A stretch of 64,000 nt of DNA from Aporrectodea caliginosa (lineage: Eukaryota; Annelida; Clitellata; Crassiclitellata; Lumbricidae): the NCBI GenBank assembly GCA_020284085.1, contig JACEVL010000336.1, positions 69,501-133,500 of the forward strand, written 5' to 3'. The notes under the pieces are model-generated. The model was not told the origin of the DNA. It saw only the letters and a program-made list of their open reading frames with translations, and ran no database searches. This document shows positions 1 to 9,659 of the stretch, one piece after another (position 1 is the stretch's first letter; each line of letters opens with the position of its first letter). The translations under genes and the position numbers were made by a program.

Positions 1-54
1 ACAATTCGATGGGTTGTTAAAAACGTACTATCCATTGTTTCAGTTAACCTTAGG

Positions 55-460
55 ATTTCAAAGACCTTTGACGACGACATCACCTTATTTTTAATCCCAT
101 GACAAATTGTGTGTAATTAAATAAACAACGGAACTGACGCATTTATAAGATTCAAAAAGGCGTTTTAAAGGTGTCTAAAGATAGCACTGCGATGCCGAGA
201 ATTTAACGCCACCTGGCGACCAGAGTTCAAAGTTTTATTAGCTATGTACTCAATTTTACACAAATTCTTTGCAAAACTAATACAAAGAATTACATATAGG
301 GGTGATGTGACGAATTAGTTCGCTTGACCTTCCCAATGACCGTGTGCAATGCTTACTAGGGGTGAAGCGGACATTTCAAAAGAAATTTCTGCCATTGCGA
401 GGATATGAACCCCTAACCTCTCTATCGATAGTCCAGCACGATAACCACTACACTGTACTA
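55..460 (-). repeat. Composite tRNA-headed SINE-like repeat with C module
   Basis: Read on the minus strand, about 392-460 resembles a tRNA: an A-box-like TAGTGTAGTGGTTATCG and a B-box-like GGTTCATATCC. It continues into a body that recurs near 35.2 kb and, more diverged, near 13.9, 23.2, 42.1 and 54.2 kb. The body ends in the 'C module' (complement of GGTGTCTAAAG near 170). Part of the body translates to something like the C-terminal 'YKTLN' region of LINE polymerases. The composite build (tRNA head, LINE-like middle, module tail) is seen in sequence; calling it a SINE is inference from the pol III-like boxes. Confidence 0.5.
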
Positions 461-669
461 TATTACGATAACCGCTTGAAGCCATAGTCCATAATGGTAT
501 ACGGTAATAGTCTAGACCGATATTATTCACTTGTGCATAACGACGATACCGCGATATAAGTAACCACATCGAATACCACTGCATCTTCTTCAGTTACAGA
601 GGAGTAATGGTGGATGGTCGGTTGGAATAGATTCCTCTGGAGACCAACACGAGAACAGTCAACAAGGTT

Positions 670-898
670 CGCTATCTGGAACACGTCCAGGCGATCGTTA
701 GTCTGTTGACCTTGCGTCGTGGGGACATCGACATCGCCCTCATACCCCCCGGGGGGAAAGAGGTCGACCATCTTAGGTGGAAGGTCACGGGACATGTCCG
801 CTAAAGGGTTCAGCAACTGGGCGCTCATGACGACGCAGAGTTGGGAGAGGCAGCAGACAGACTGTGGAGGCGCGAGATACGGAATGGAACCAACGTCT
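670..898 (+). pseudogene. Broken exon of a proprotein convertase (furin-like) P domain, copy 1
   Basis: The translation runs YLEHVQAIVSL, RRGDIDIAL, then after a +1 shift KRSTILGG and FSNWALMTTQSW. In furin/PCSK proteases this order (LEHVQ, RRGDL, S-GTRS-L, NWAFMTTHSW) defines the P domain beta-sandwich that stabilises the catalytic domain. The shift lies in the C6G6 run near 745-756. The exon ends at a GT (899) reading GTGAGT, a good donor. No neighbouring convertase exons are seen, so this is an isolated dead exon. Two more copies lie at 31.5 and 32.4 kb. Downstream flank up to the TTAA at 976 is shared with the 32.4 kb copy. Confidence 0.75.
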
Positions 899-979
899 GT
901 GAGTTGATTATACGTGGATGTAAGCGAAGCTAATCTATGATATTTAAACAGTTAAACTTATCTTACACAGCGTCGTTAA

Positions 980-1993
980 CCCTGCGACTACCGCTGGGGT
1001 AAAAAATGACCCCAGAGCTAGTTTGCATTAGTGCAGCTGCTCACCCCTCATAAGAGATATCTCAACGAAATTTTATGACTTTATAGGTATTCCTGTTTTG
1101 TATAAAATTCCAAGTTTTATTTTACATTCTCTAACACCAGGTGGCGCAGGTATTCCATTTATACACTGAGTACCAGTGGGGTCATTTTTGACCCCAGTGT
1201 AAACTGATTAATTCTGGCATATGTAAAAATAACAAAAAAATACATTTTTATGGAGCTAACATTCATCTTAAAAGTATTTTTAACAAAGATAAACTATTAT
1301 AAATTGTTTGCATGCTATATTTATTATAAAAATGATGACAGTCCGCTAACAGGTGTCCAACTGGTTATGACAAAACCAATTCTATAAGAAACTGAAGTGG
1401 ATATATTAGAAAGATAGTGCCATCTATGGTGAAATATAGAGAGATATTTCGGACAAGTCAAGAAATGAAGCAGTGCAGCAGTTGCAGAGTTTAGACGATG
1501 TTTCAGCGACAGCATGACTAGAAATCGGTTCCAGAAAATATCACGTTCCCTTAGATTTGACGATGCGGTGCGCAGAAGAGAACGTCAATATCCTAAACAA
1601 CTTGCAACTATTAGAACAATATTTGACAAGTGTACAAAATCATTAGAAAGTGATAAGAATTCCAACATAATCTGTGTCGCCTGTAAGCGCAATGAGGCCG
1701 TTTTTGCCAAGTTTACCTGTATAAACTTCAAACAGTAACTGCAATGACAGGAAATTGTCCATATTAGTTTTGAACATTGAACACTCGGTCACTTTGAACA
1801 CTAATCTGTAACTTAAATTAAAAATTCATTCATTTCAACAGCCTATGCATGTTCCAAATACTTTACTAATAATTGTTTTCATAGCAATTAATAAAAATGC
1901 AAAAAACAAATAACTTATTGTAAAAATTGTGTTGGGGTCATTTTTGAACCCACTGGTACTCAGTGTAACAAAAAAATTCTAGTAATCTGAGGG
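980..1993 (+). mobile_element. piggyBac-like element 1 (internally deleted)
   Basis: TTAA direct repeats at 976-979 and 1994-1997 flank a 1014-bp element. The terminal inverted repeats are CCCTGCGACTACC on the left and the complement of a degenerate version (AGTAATCTGAGGG) on the right. Inside each end is a palindrome of the form GGGGT(C/A)A..TGACCCC. TTAA targets and CCC termini are hallmarks of piggyBac. A residual transposase frame lies inside. The same site without the insert is present in the paralogous copy at about 32.25 kb, which confirms the boundaries. A second copy is at 19008-20069. Confidence 0.85.
1514..1738 (+). pseudogene. piggyBac-type transposase remnant
   Basis: A 74-residue frame begins MTRNRFQKISRSLRFDD and continues PKQLATIRTIFDK. 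This is the N-proximal part of the piggyBac transposase (RNRF..L.R.LRFDD......KLAPIR..FD). It then jumps to CVACKRN.........TC, like the cysteine-rich C-terminal finger. The DDD catalytic core between them is absent, so this is an internal deletion product and cannot be active on its own. The homologous stretch in element 2 (about 19567-19670) is more decayed. Confidence 0.7.
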
Positions 1994-2020
1994 TTAAACT
2001 GAACATAATTATACATGTAT

Positions 2021-2340
2021 ATGAAAGAAGATCTCGTCCACTGCCGTATCCTCGGTTGGTGATAGTCTGAAGCCTTCGTAAAGGAGGAGGGCAATGCTAA
2101 TTATTTGTTGTTTCACAGAAATTACCCTACGAATGCAAAAAAATTAGTGTCCAATCAGAATATAATGCTAATGAGAGGCCTAAGATACTGGCGTTGGCGA
2201 ACAATTTAGGTCGATTACCAATTGATAGAACAATTCTCGACTTAGACACCTCTAACACGTATTCTTTCAATGCTATAAATAATGACAATGCGTTTAATCG
2301 CTAGAAAAAATAAAAATAAAAATTCTTCCGTAGCAGTACT
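2021..2340 (-). repeat. B-type and C-type interspersed modules
   Basis: It continues the flank shared with the convertase exon copy. It contains a degenerate B module (GGAGGAGGGCAATGCTAAT near 2080) and a C module (CTTAGACACCTCTAACACG near 2238). It has no coding signal. The same order, B module then C module, recurs near 32.0-32.2 kb on the other strand, so the unit including the convertase exon was duplicated as one block. Confidence 0.55.
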
Positions 2341-2393
2341 GTGCGCTTGCTAGTGCTTCTCAATTAAGCAATTAATAAAAATGCAAAAAACAA

Positions 2394-3211
2394 GACTCAA
2401 TTTATTTGGCTAGGTGGCCGTCGGCAACTAGATAAAATTGATTTGCTCCAGCTTACTCGGGTATTTCCTGATATAACTTTTTCCCTAACGGTTCGTGACC
2501 TGGGCCTCGCCCTTGACCAAGAACTTAGTCTTTCCCAACATGTGAACTTGATCTGTCGAAGCTGTTACTTTTATCAGCTTCGCCAGCTCCGAGTAGTTTC
2601 TCGCTCTCTTTCTCATGACGCACTAGTGGTTCTTGTGCATGCCTTCGTTACCAGTCGAATTGACCACTGTTGCTCGGATCCTCGTTGGCCTCCCTCTTGG
2701 GGGTTCTGGGGCGACTAGATCGAGTTCTGCGCTCAGCTGCTCGGCTTATTGGGCGAATTCCCAAATTCGGCTCTGTATCTGCCTACATGCGCGATGTGTT
2801 ACACTGGCTGCCTGTGGCCCAACGGATCTCATACCGTATTGCTTCTTTGGTTTCACGCAGCATCCTTGGCTGTGCTCCATCTTACCTGCGCAACCTCTGC
2901 CGCCCAGTGTCCGACGTTGTAGCGCGTCGGGCGCTTCGCTCCGCGACGACAGGGCAACTCCTAGTTCCGCAGGCTCGCTTGACTGCTAGGCAGCGCCGAG
3001 CTTTCTCGGTTGCAGGCCCCTCCATCTGGAATGACCTGCCATCGGAGCTGCGCTAGCTTGCTGCCTTTGACCAGTCAAGCTGGGTTTTATAAATCACTCA
3101 AGTCTTTTTTACTTTTTGCCGTGTGGCTGGGCTGGGAGCGCCTCTGAGTAAGCCTTCTTGAAGGGGCGCTATATAAAATTTCCCCCAGAATGAATGAATG
3201 AATGAATGAAA
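2394..3211 (+). pseudogene. L2-like LINE 3' half (reverse transcriptase C-terminal region), frameshifted
   Basis: Frame one (about 2396-2660) gives TQFIWLG, the segment after the RT active site, through HAFVTSRIDHC. A shift near 2665 moves to a second frame (to 3053) with DRVLRSAARLIGRIPKF, YMRDVLHWLPV, RRAFSVAGPSIWNDLP. These strings are typical of the C-terminus of L2/CR1-group non-LTR retrotransposons. The 3' UTR ends GAGCGCCTCTGAGTA...GGGGCGCTATATAAA followed by a (GAAT)n tail at about 3188-3211. The upstream RT core and endonuclease are missing, as expected for a 5'-truncated copy. Confidence 0.8.
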
Positions 3212-3367
3212 GAAAGAATATCTACTTACTTACTTAATTAATGCGATTGACGCGTTAGACACCTTTTAAAATGGAGTAAACCGATTATATAAATTTGGCG
3301 ACAGCGATTTATCATAATAATTATTATTATAAAAACTTTATTTTATTATTATAAAAACTAGCGATTG

Positions 3368-3440
3368 GATTGGATCCACAGTTTAACGGCAGCTTATGAC
3401 AACATAGGCCGTTGCCGCCGACAAAGATTAGTTTTGGCAT
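3368..3440 (-). mobile_element. Mini-retroposon A, with 11-bp target duplication
   Basis: A 73-bp copy of repeat A lies between perfect direct repeats ACTAGCGATTG (3357-3367 and 3441-3451). On the minus strand the element ends in a GGATCCAATCC tail. Other copies end in (ATCC)n. It shares the core GTTTAACGGCAGCTTATGAC with modules B and C. Long variable target duplications plus a simple-repeat tail are typical of retroposons. No pol III boxes were recognised. Confidence 0.7.
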
Positions 3441-3675
3441 ACTAGCGATTGAACGCATTGTCATTATTTATAGCATTGAAAGAATACGTGTTAGAGGTGT
3501 CTAAGTCGAGAATTGTTCTATCAATTGGTTTATGTATGCATGTATGTTTCCACTAATGCGTGGTACACCTGGAATAGTTTGGCATACTACCGCTCTTATT
3601 GAGGTGTGGAATTATTTTCAACAGTAACTGTTCTGAACGTTTCCATAATGATAATAATTATAACGTTTCTGCGAC

Positions 3676-3779
3676 ACAAGTTTTTAACGACTAGCTGTGT
3701 GGTAACAAAGACCATTAGCGTCGCCCTCCTCCTTTTTCCAGGCTTGGGACTGGCACTGTCAGAAAGCGAACAGTATGTC
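3676..3779 (-). mobile_element. Mini-retroposon B copy
   Basis: It matches the B unit that is cleanly delimited at 47167-47277. The plus strand reads AACGACTAGCTGTGTGG, CGTCGCCCTCCTCC and GGGACTGGCACTGTCAG. The left end is replaced by unrelated AT-rich DNA and the right end stops at GAACAGTATG, so no target duplication was recognised here. Confidence 0.55.
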
Positions 3780-4030
3780 ACAAAGCGCATTTCTCTGCGC
3801 TACCCTATAATTATGTTGCTAAATGCCATTTACAACTAGACTAAATACATCAGGTAACAAAACAATGCACGGTTAACACATCTTCACATCCATGGCTGCC
3901 TCTCTGGGTTCACAAAAGAGACTGCTCTTTATCTTTCATTGCCACACTCTCTTCAATTGTTCTGTTTTACAGGTGAGCATGTTTGTAGTGTTTAACTGTT
4001 TAATTTCAAGTGACCAGGGTTAAAGGTTAA

Positions 4031-4105
4031 TGATCCTGAGTGGCCGAGTGGGTTGGTTCCCGCTCGTCACGCCGGCGCCCCGGGTTCGCTTCCCGGTCGG
4101 GTCGG
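4031..4105 (+). repeat. tRNA-derived (Ser/Leu-like) SINE head, fragment
   Basis: TGGCCGAGTGGGTTGG fits a type II tRNA A box, and GGGTTCGCTTCCC about 35 bases later fits a B box. There is no complete cloverleaf and no CCA or terminator arrangement, so this is a SINE head rather than a functional tRNA gene. It differs from the SINE at 4324, so at least three tRNA-like SINE types exist in the window. Confidence 0.5.
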
Positions 4106-4323
4106 TTTATTAGAGATTAATTTCTCGGATCTTTACTGCGTTGACATGACTAAAAAACACTACACTCATTTTAAACTTTTCTATTAGGCTACTATTATGT
4201 ATCAGATAGCGGTGTGTCTACCTGTTTCTTACCAATAAACGAATATATCTCCATATATTATATATGCGGGTGGCTCGGTCGCATTATAAACGTGGAGTAC
4301 AATACAACACACAACACAATATA

Positions 4324-4556
4324 CTGGGGCGCGGTGGTATAGGGGTATGTTCGGTGCCTTGCAGCCGGAGGGTTGCGGGTTCGAATCCACCTCAAAGTCG
4401 CCGCGTAGGGACCCTGGGCAAGTCCTTCACTCGCAATTGCTCATGCGCTTCGGCGTGAAACTCCGATTCAGCGTTCGCGCAGTAGTCGGGAGCGCCTCTG
4501 AATGGGAAATCTGGTAGGGGCGCTATAACAAGTGTTCAAATACAATACAATACAAT
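4324..4556 (+). mobile_element. tRNA-derived SINE E, full copy
   Basis: The head GGGGCGCGGTGGTATAGGGG supplies an A box and GGGTTCGAATCC a B box, so transcription by RNA polymerase III is expected. The body (GGACCCTGGGCAAGTCCTTC) leads to a 3' end GAGCGCCTCTGAATGGG...GGGGCGCTATAACAAG and an (AATAC)n tail. That 3' end closely resembles the 3' UTR of the local L2-like LINEs, implying that this SINE borrows their reverse transcriptase. A nearly identical copy is at 52691-52908 and a 5'-truncated one at 23316-23466. Confidence 0.8.
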
Positions 4557-4664
4557 AATGCGCGCTCTATTGGTCCTCGTTGTTCGAACTGGAAATTGCC
4601 GAGACGTGCTTTGATCGTGCGACGAGGTAAAGGACTGGCCACGCGCCCTAGTGACCGCCTCATG

Positions 4665-5240
4665 AACTTCTCCTCTGAGATGGTTAGTGTAGAGGGACTT
4701 TGAACAAGTCCTTCACTCACAATTGCTCAGCGCCATCGATTTTGAATGGTCATTATACAGTGGTGCTTTAATAAATGCACAAATATATTATGATTACCCT
4801 TCGCGCACCAATCCCTAACTGTGACCATACAAATTATTGATACAGAGCTCGTCACAAACACCTGTGACTAGCATTCTTTAACTCCGTCACTGATCGGGAA
4901 CTGTCAATAATTTTTGTAAGCGACACCTTGTGGCCGTTAAGGAAAATGACGTCGTCCTCTCGTTAGTCATTTCCTTCTATTATTATTAGCTGTGTCATAA
5001 CAAAGATAATTATTGCCGCTGTCCCTCTTATTTCAGCCTGCGGACTGACACCACCCGAGGGCAGATAATGCCATCTGCCAATGGAATTGAATTGTACAGC
5101 CCGTGACTAAGAGAAGCAGAGATGAGTTCTGCGAGCTGCCATCTGGCGAATGACGCAGTGAGAAAAGAGCGTTACACGACTCACGTGACTTTCCTGTGAG
5201 TTTATGTGATTAATATTTTCATTCGTTGCTCTACGATGTT
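4665..5240 (+). repeat. Older SINE (F) fragment and module remnants
   Basis: CAAGTCCTTCACTCAC, CAGCGCCATCGATT and TAATAAATGCACAAATAT recur near 7.43, 26.0 and 48.7 kb, and inverted near 21.1-22.5 kb. This is a diverged SINE whose 3' side is followed by C modules. From 4800 to 5240 there are only degenerate B-like modules and no gene. Confidence 0.45.
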
Positions 5241-5424
5241 TAGCGATGCAGCGTCATAAGATAGATGATTAGCGTCTCCCTCCTTAATAATCCAGCCTTC
5301 GGACTGGCACCAACCGATGATACAGCAGTTTCAGTTGTTTATCACCATTTCTGCGGCCGCCCAGGCCCGTTCTCTTCGATCTCTCTGTATGTGCTTTACT
5401 TAGTTCGGTTCGACCGATGTGTGT

Positions 5425-5660
5425 GTCCACAGTTTAACGGCAGCTTATGACAACATAGGCCGTGCCGCCGACAAAGATTAGTTTGACCGATAAAACGATT
5501 TGGGTTTATTTATAGCGTCGGAAGATTGCGTATTAAAGGTGTCAAATATGACCATTTGCTTATTAAACGCTGGGCAGTGCAATGCTGTCCTTAGACACCT
5601 CTAATACGCACAATCTCTTTTATAATCTCGTAATTTGCGTTCAATCGCTAGAGCGCCCCC
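5425..5660. repeat. Repeat A copy followed by two C modules in inverted orientation
   Basis: Repeat A occupies about 5425-5488. Then a plus-oriented C module (GTATTAAAGGTGTCAAAT near 5528) meets a minus-oriented one (CTTAGACACCTCTAATACG near 5592), giving a loose foldback of about 150 bp. The junction near 5575 may come from recombination between inverted copies. Confidence 0.5.
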
Positions 5661-5749
5661 ATGAAAGAACGCATGGTTAGGTCGACGTCAACGGCCTTGG
5701 AATCCACAAGGTTCATCAAAATAATGGGTACTATTCTAATCAAATCAAA

Positions 5750-6300
5750 TCACTTTATTGCAACCGATAGACATATCCACAATATAACAAATAAAGTGAC
5801 ATAAGGAGCAAAATCGAGACCAGGGTAGCAAAGGAAAAACAGAAGGAGTGTTAGTCCCTCTAAACTAGGTCATCCGTACCTTTATGTACTAAAACGTAAA
5901 TTCGGCGCTAGTCTGTAAATAACAGACAGAACCAATTGGTATGGCTGGATAACAAAATCTTTTATGTGGAGAGTGATCAGACTGCGTGATCATCTAAAGT
6001 CACTAGTTAAGTACAGAAAAAAAAATTATTTGGATGGATTAGGGTATGATTGGACAGATTAGTTTTGGAATTGGATTGTTGTGTTTTGGGTAGGATTAGA
6101 TGGATTAGAGTAGGATTAGATTTATTAGGATACGAATTCTCGAAAGGGTGAGGCTTCAATGCTAATGGGATAGCAAGACAGACAGAGGAGCGGTTAAGAG
6201 GCGAGCATTTTAAAATGGAATCGTAAAATTATTAGAAACCGTAATCAGGTCAATATAGACAAAATCAGATGACGATTTCTGATGAAGAACTGTTTCTTTC
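5750..6300. other. No gene seen; AT-rich DNA with simple repeats
   Basis: AATCAAATCAAATCAC near 5744-5758 looks like the reversed tail of a retroelement and recurs at about 21168. The stretch 6030-6140 contains degenerate GGATTAGA repeats, similar to those near 18965 and 31.0-31.3 kb. No coding signal. Confidence 0.3.
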
Positions 6301-6303
6301 TAA

Positions 6304-6645
6304 ATGCAGATACCCGAAGAACTGGTCCGGAGGTTAAACAGTGGTGACACCCCTTCATATCCAATCAACAGAGCGGGCGGTGCGGAGCAACATCGGCACC
6401 GGTGCAAGAGACCTGTAGACGCAACACTCATTCACGTAGCCTACAACCCGGTCGCTTACCCTTTCGTCCGCTTTCACGCAATGCCTTACCTTGGATTTGC
6501 TGGCGGCAACCGTTTCCATGACGACGTTCGGTTGTTTGGTTACATGATGGCGTCTGTCCAGGTCACTAGGTGCAACTGTTTTGTAAAGTACGTGACTGCG
6601 TTACGTTCCATGCCTGGTAAGAAACCGTTGAAGGCGTGGTTTTGA
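6304..6645 (+). other. Open frame of unknown status, 113 codons
   Basis: An uninterrupted frame in a locally GC-richer patch. The protein has no motif I recognise, no signal peptide and no clear repeats. It lacks a second copy in the window, unlike most sequence here. It could be an isolated exon or chance. Conservation in a related genome would settle it. Confidence 0.12.
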
Positions 6646-6764
6646 GGGTGGGGAAAACCACGACATCGTATCTATTTTTAGTTGAGGTCGTTGAGTTTTT
6701 TTGTTGTTTTCGTCTTTTGTACAATTATCCAGTACAGTAATGATCCCTAAGAAGTACAGTGTGC

Positions 6765-7025
6765 ATTAAGGGCAGGTTACATTTATTGCAATTTAAATTA
6801 ATTGCAGCTTAATTTAATTACAGTTTACATTATTGTAGTCTGTATTAATTGCGCTTCACATTGAATTCAGTATCAATATTTTCGGTTTACATTAAGTTAA
6901 GTTTAAACTAAATGGATTTCACATTATTTTGAGTTAGCATTTAGGCAATCCACATTAATTGCAGTTTACATTAGACGCATTTACATTTCTGTTAAATTTA
7001 TGTGAGTTTCATTAGTTCAAGTTAC
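6765..7025. repeat. Degenerate short-period tandem repeat
   Basis: Variants of ACATTAATTGCAGTTT repeat about a dozen times with a spacing near 17-20 bases. It is strongly AT-rich and has no coding potential. Confidence 0.55.
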
Positions 7026-7109
7026 AAGTGCCATGTTCAATAACCTCCGTTCAATACAATACAATAGGATAGTGGTTAGCGTGTTGAACTGTCAATAGGG
7101 AGATCGGGA

Positions 7110-7970
7110 TTCAAATAATACGCAAGGGCAAAAATTTATTTAAAGATTTTTGTTCCACCTTCTTCTCTAGCCAACTCAGCTGTAACGAGTATACTGGCCG
7201 TACACTGTCGGAGATAAGATCAGGCGGCGAGGGAGAGAACTGATGACAGGGTTGGTGGTTAAAATCACCGCCAGGTGGAGACACTACTTGATCAGTTTCT
7301 GTCCAGGAAATTGTTTGATTTGTGATACGCTGTTGCCGATTGGATGAGTACTTACCTTGTAACGCGAAGAGTAAGGGTTCTTCGAGAATCCTCCCCTCTG
7401 AGTTACTGTGTTGGGACTTTGAGCAAGTCATTCACTCAAAATTGCACAGCCCCAAAGACTTGTGCTTGGTCATTAGACAGTGGCGCCAAATAAATACACA
7501 AATATATCGTGAGTATCCATAGCGCGCCAATCCCAAAATATCGCCAACAAATAATGGATAATATATTGTTCATCTTAAACACCATTAACACGCATTCTGC
7601 CCAAGCTATAAATTGAGCCAATGCGCTCTCGCTATACTTGAAACCTAGACTGGTAACTTGTAGGGTAAGGTTGATGCTAATCGCCCGTGGCGGGCACAAA
7701 ATAAGGTGAAACTGCAAAAGGGGTGGGCGACGCTGATAATTTACGTTGTGCCACAGTGTCGTTAAACTACGTATGTATATGATAGAGACTCTCGGCCATT
7801 GCAATATTCTTCGGTGGTGCCAGTCTGAAGCTTGGATGAAGGAGGGCGACGCTGATTATCTCTCTTATGACGGAGCGTCGTTAAACAGGAACTAAGCTAT
7901 GGATAGAAATATATTTAATTGGAATATAAGTTAACGGTCGACGTAATTGATGTTACAAGATGTCGCTTAA
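7110..7970. repeat. SINE F fragment and chained modules
   Basis: A diverged SINE F (about 7400-7510) is followed by a C module (CTTAAACACCATTAACACGC near 7573), a module with GTGTCGTTAAAC near 7752, and a B-like module (GGTGGTGCCAGTCTGAAG near 7812, GCGTCGTTAAACAGG near 7868). This C then B order on one strand recurs near 44.8, 48.9 and 57.5 kb. No gene seen. Confidence 0.45.
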
Positions 7971-8081
7971 CAATAATAAATGATTATAGTGGTCGCCTTA
8001 GATACCTTTAAAACGCCTGCTTCAGAAGCCATAAATAAAACCAAAGCGTTAGCTTTAATTACCAAAGAAATCTGCCACTGT

Positions 8082-8325
8082 TCGCTTTCTGACAGTGCCA
8101 GTCCCAACCCTCGGGCTACCAAGGAAGGCGACGCTAATGGTCATTGTTACCACACAGCTAGTCGTTAAAAAGGAAACACAACAACAATTTTCAAAGCTTT
8201 AATTAATAATTACTGGAGTCCAGGTCCGCTGTAGCAGACAGTCCCAAGCCTGGATAAAGGAGGAGGTAAACGCTAATGGTCTTTGTTACCACACAGCTAG
8301 TCGTTAAACAGATAAACCACCATAT
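8082..8325 (-). mobile_element. Two mini-retroposon B copies
   Basis: The first (8082-8187) runs from GCCACTGTTCGCTTTCTGAC to GTCGTTAAAAAGGAAACAC, the full extent of the unit defined at 47167. The second (about 8226-8318) lacks the first bases. Both have the 5' to 3' direction on the minus-form sequence as written. The pair differ by several percent and so are separate insertions or an old tandem duplication. Confidence 0.6.
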
Positions 8326-8794
8326 ACTGGAGTCCGATCTGGATATATGCATGGGGTAAGGTCGACGTTAATTAACCCTCATAACGTAAGCCGATATAGC
8401 TGCGTGCCTTTATATTTCGCTACAACTATGGACTGTTTATAGCAAAATTGTTGAAAATGAAGCATCATTATGTTTAAAATGTTCTTGGAAACATAGATCA
8501 GTTTGAAAACACTCATAATCTTATATTTGTTTGTCCAAAAAGTAAAACATTAACGCAATAATATAAAATATCGCTGAATTATGGGGTTCCGTTGTTAAAA
8601 ATTATGTAATTTCGAGGTTCCTTCACATAATGTACAACTAAATATTTCGAGATTATCATTTCACTACATGCATCCATACATTACTCTGGTAAAGCAAATT
8701 CAACGTCACTGTAAAAATCTATCTCTGCTAGTCACTTCTGGTTACTTCTCAGTTTTCTATATTCGTTTCACTTCAGGTTCCTTTTCCTTTCGTT

Positions 8795-9019
8795 ATGTTG
8801 TCGTTGGCGCTAAACCGTAAATTCAAAAAACAATCCACAACTACGAGAATAATGTTTAAGACAAGTAGTGGTCGAAAAGTAGAAAGTGGCATGTGGGAAC
8901 ATTTTGTTTATGAAGCCGCAGACAACAAAAGTCGATGTTGTGTTCGCACTGTTGCTTTAAAGGATGCTGAAAACAACGAGTGTGGCACACCAATTGTCAG
9001 AACAGAGCTAGCGTTAATC
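8795..9019 (+). pseudogene. BED-type zinc finger remnant, probably from a transposase
   Basis: A 75-codon frame contains SSGRKVESGMWEHFVYEAAD then KSRCCV. In BED fingers (found at the N-terminus of hAT transposases and in transposase-derived ZBED proteins) a Trp-x-x-Phe segment precedes a Cys-x-x-Cys pair. Here the second cysteine of the pair is lost and the downstream His residues are not seen. Similarity is short; a chance match is possible. Confidence 0.35.
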
Positions 9020-9139
9020 TGAACATCGTGTTTTCTTTAAAGTAAACCGACAATACGTTGATTTGCTGTGTAAATAAATATTTCTGGTAACTGTTCAGAA
9101 TACTTGTGGTCAGTGTGTCATTAGTCATGACTTGTGAAA

Positions 9140-9325
9140 AAATAACTGATGCTATAACTGAAAAATAAAGAGAAATAACTTAAACTGTAACTGAAAAATA
9201 AAAAAAATAACTTTTAACTGAAAAATCTGATTTCAGTTAACTATGACTACAACTTTAACTGAAAAATCATAAATTAGATAACTTTAACTGTAACTGTAAC
9301 TGAAAACCATAACTGAAATAACACT
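9140..9325. repeat. Tandem repeat of AACTGAAAAAT-like units
   Basis: About ten variants of AACTGTAACTGAAAAATAA follow each other with variable spacing. It lies inside the decayed transposon. Confidence 0.6.
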
Positions 9326-9659
9326 GGAAGAGAAACAAATATACCATTCTGTAGCGGGAATGCAGGGCTACATTTGCTTGCTTACTTATTTGTCTTTTGA
9401 ACACCGGAAGTGATCAAAATAAATTATAATACGCGATATCTGACTGAAAATGGCTAAATGCAGCATCAGATCGTAAACCGATATTTCTACGTAAAGATAG
9501 AATACGTTGCAAATTATTTTATTGAATTAAGTCGCTTTCGTTTCGTTACGACTATCGTCCAGAAAAGAAACGGGACTAAAAGTGATCTGACCTGCAAAGG
9601 TCCCGGATGTAAAATCAGAGTCACAGACATAATCTAGGTCAATGACGCAATTTTCGTCC

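Larger units (their letters stand above)
8388..9600 (-). mobile_element. Decayed DNA transposon related to the TTAA element at 49103
   Basis: The segment 8410-8640 is the reverse complement, with divergence, of 49261-49500, and 9345-9500 of 49661-49841, in matching order. The DNA between (8640-9345) is absent from the 49-kb copy and contains a BED-finger-like frame. This suggests that the 49-kb copy is an internally deleted derivative of a longer element of this kind. The ends of this copy are not certain. Confidence 0.5.

Noticed and set aside
4324..4400. Functional tRNA gene
   Set aside because: A and B boxes are present but the acceptor stem does not close after the B box, and the sequence runs on into a SINE body and tail.
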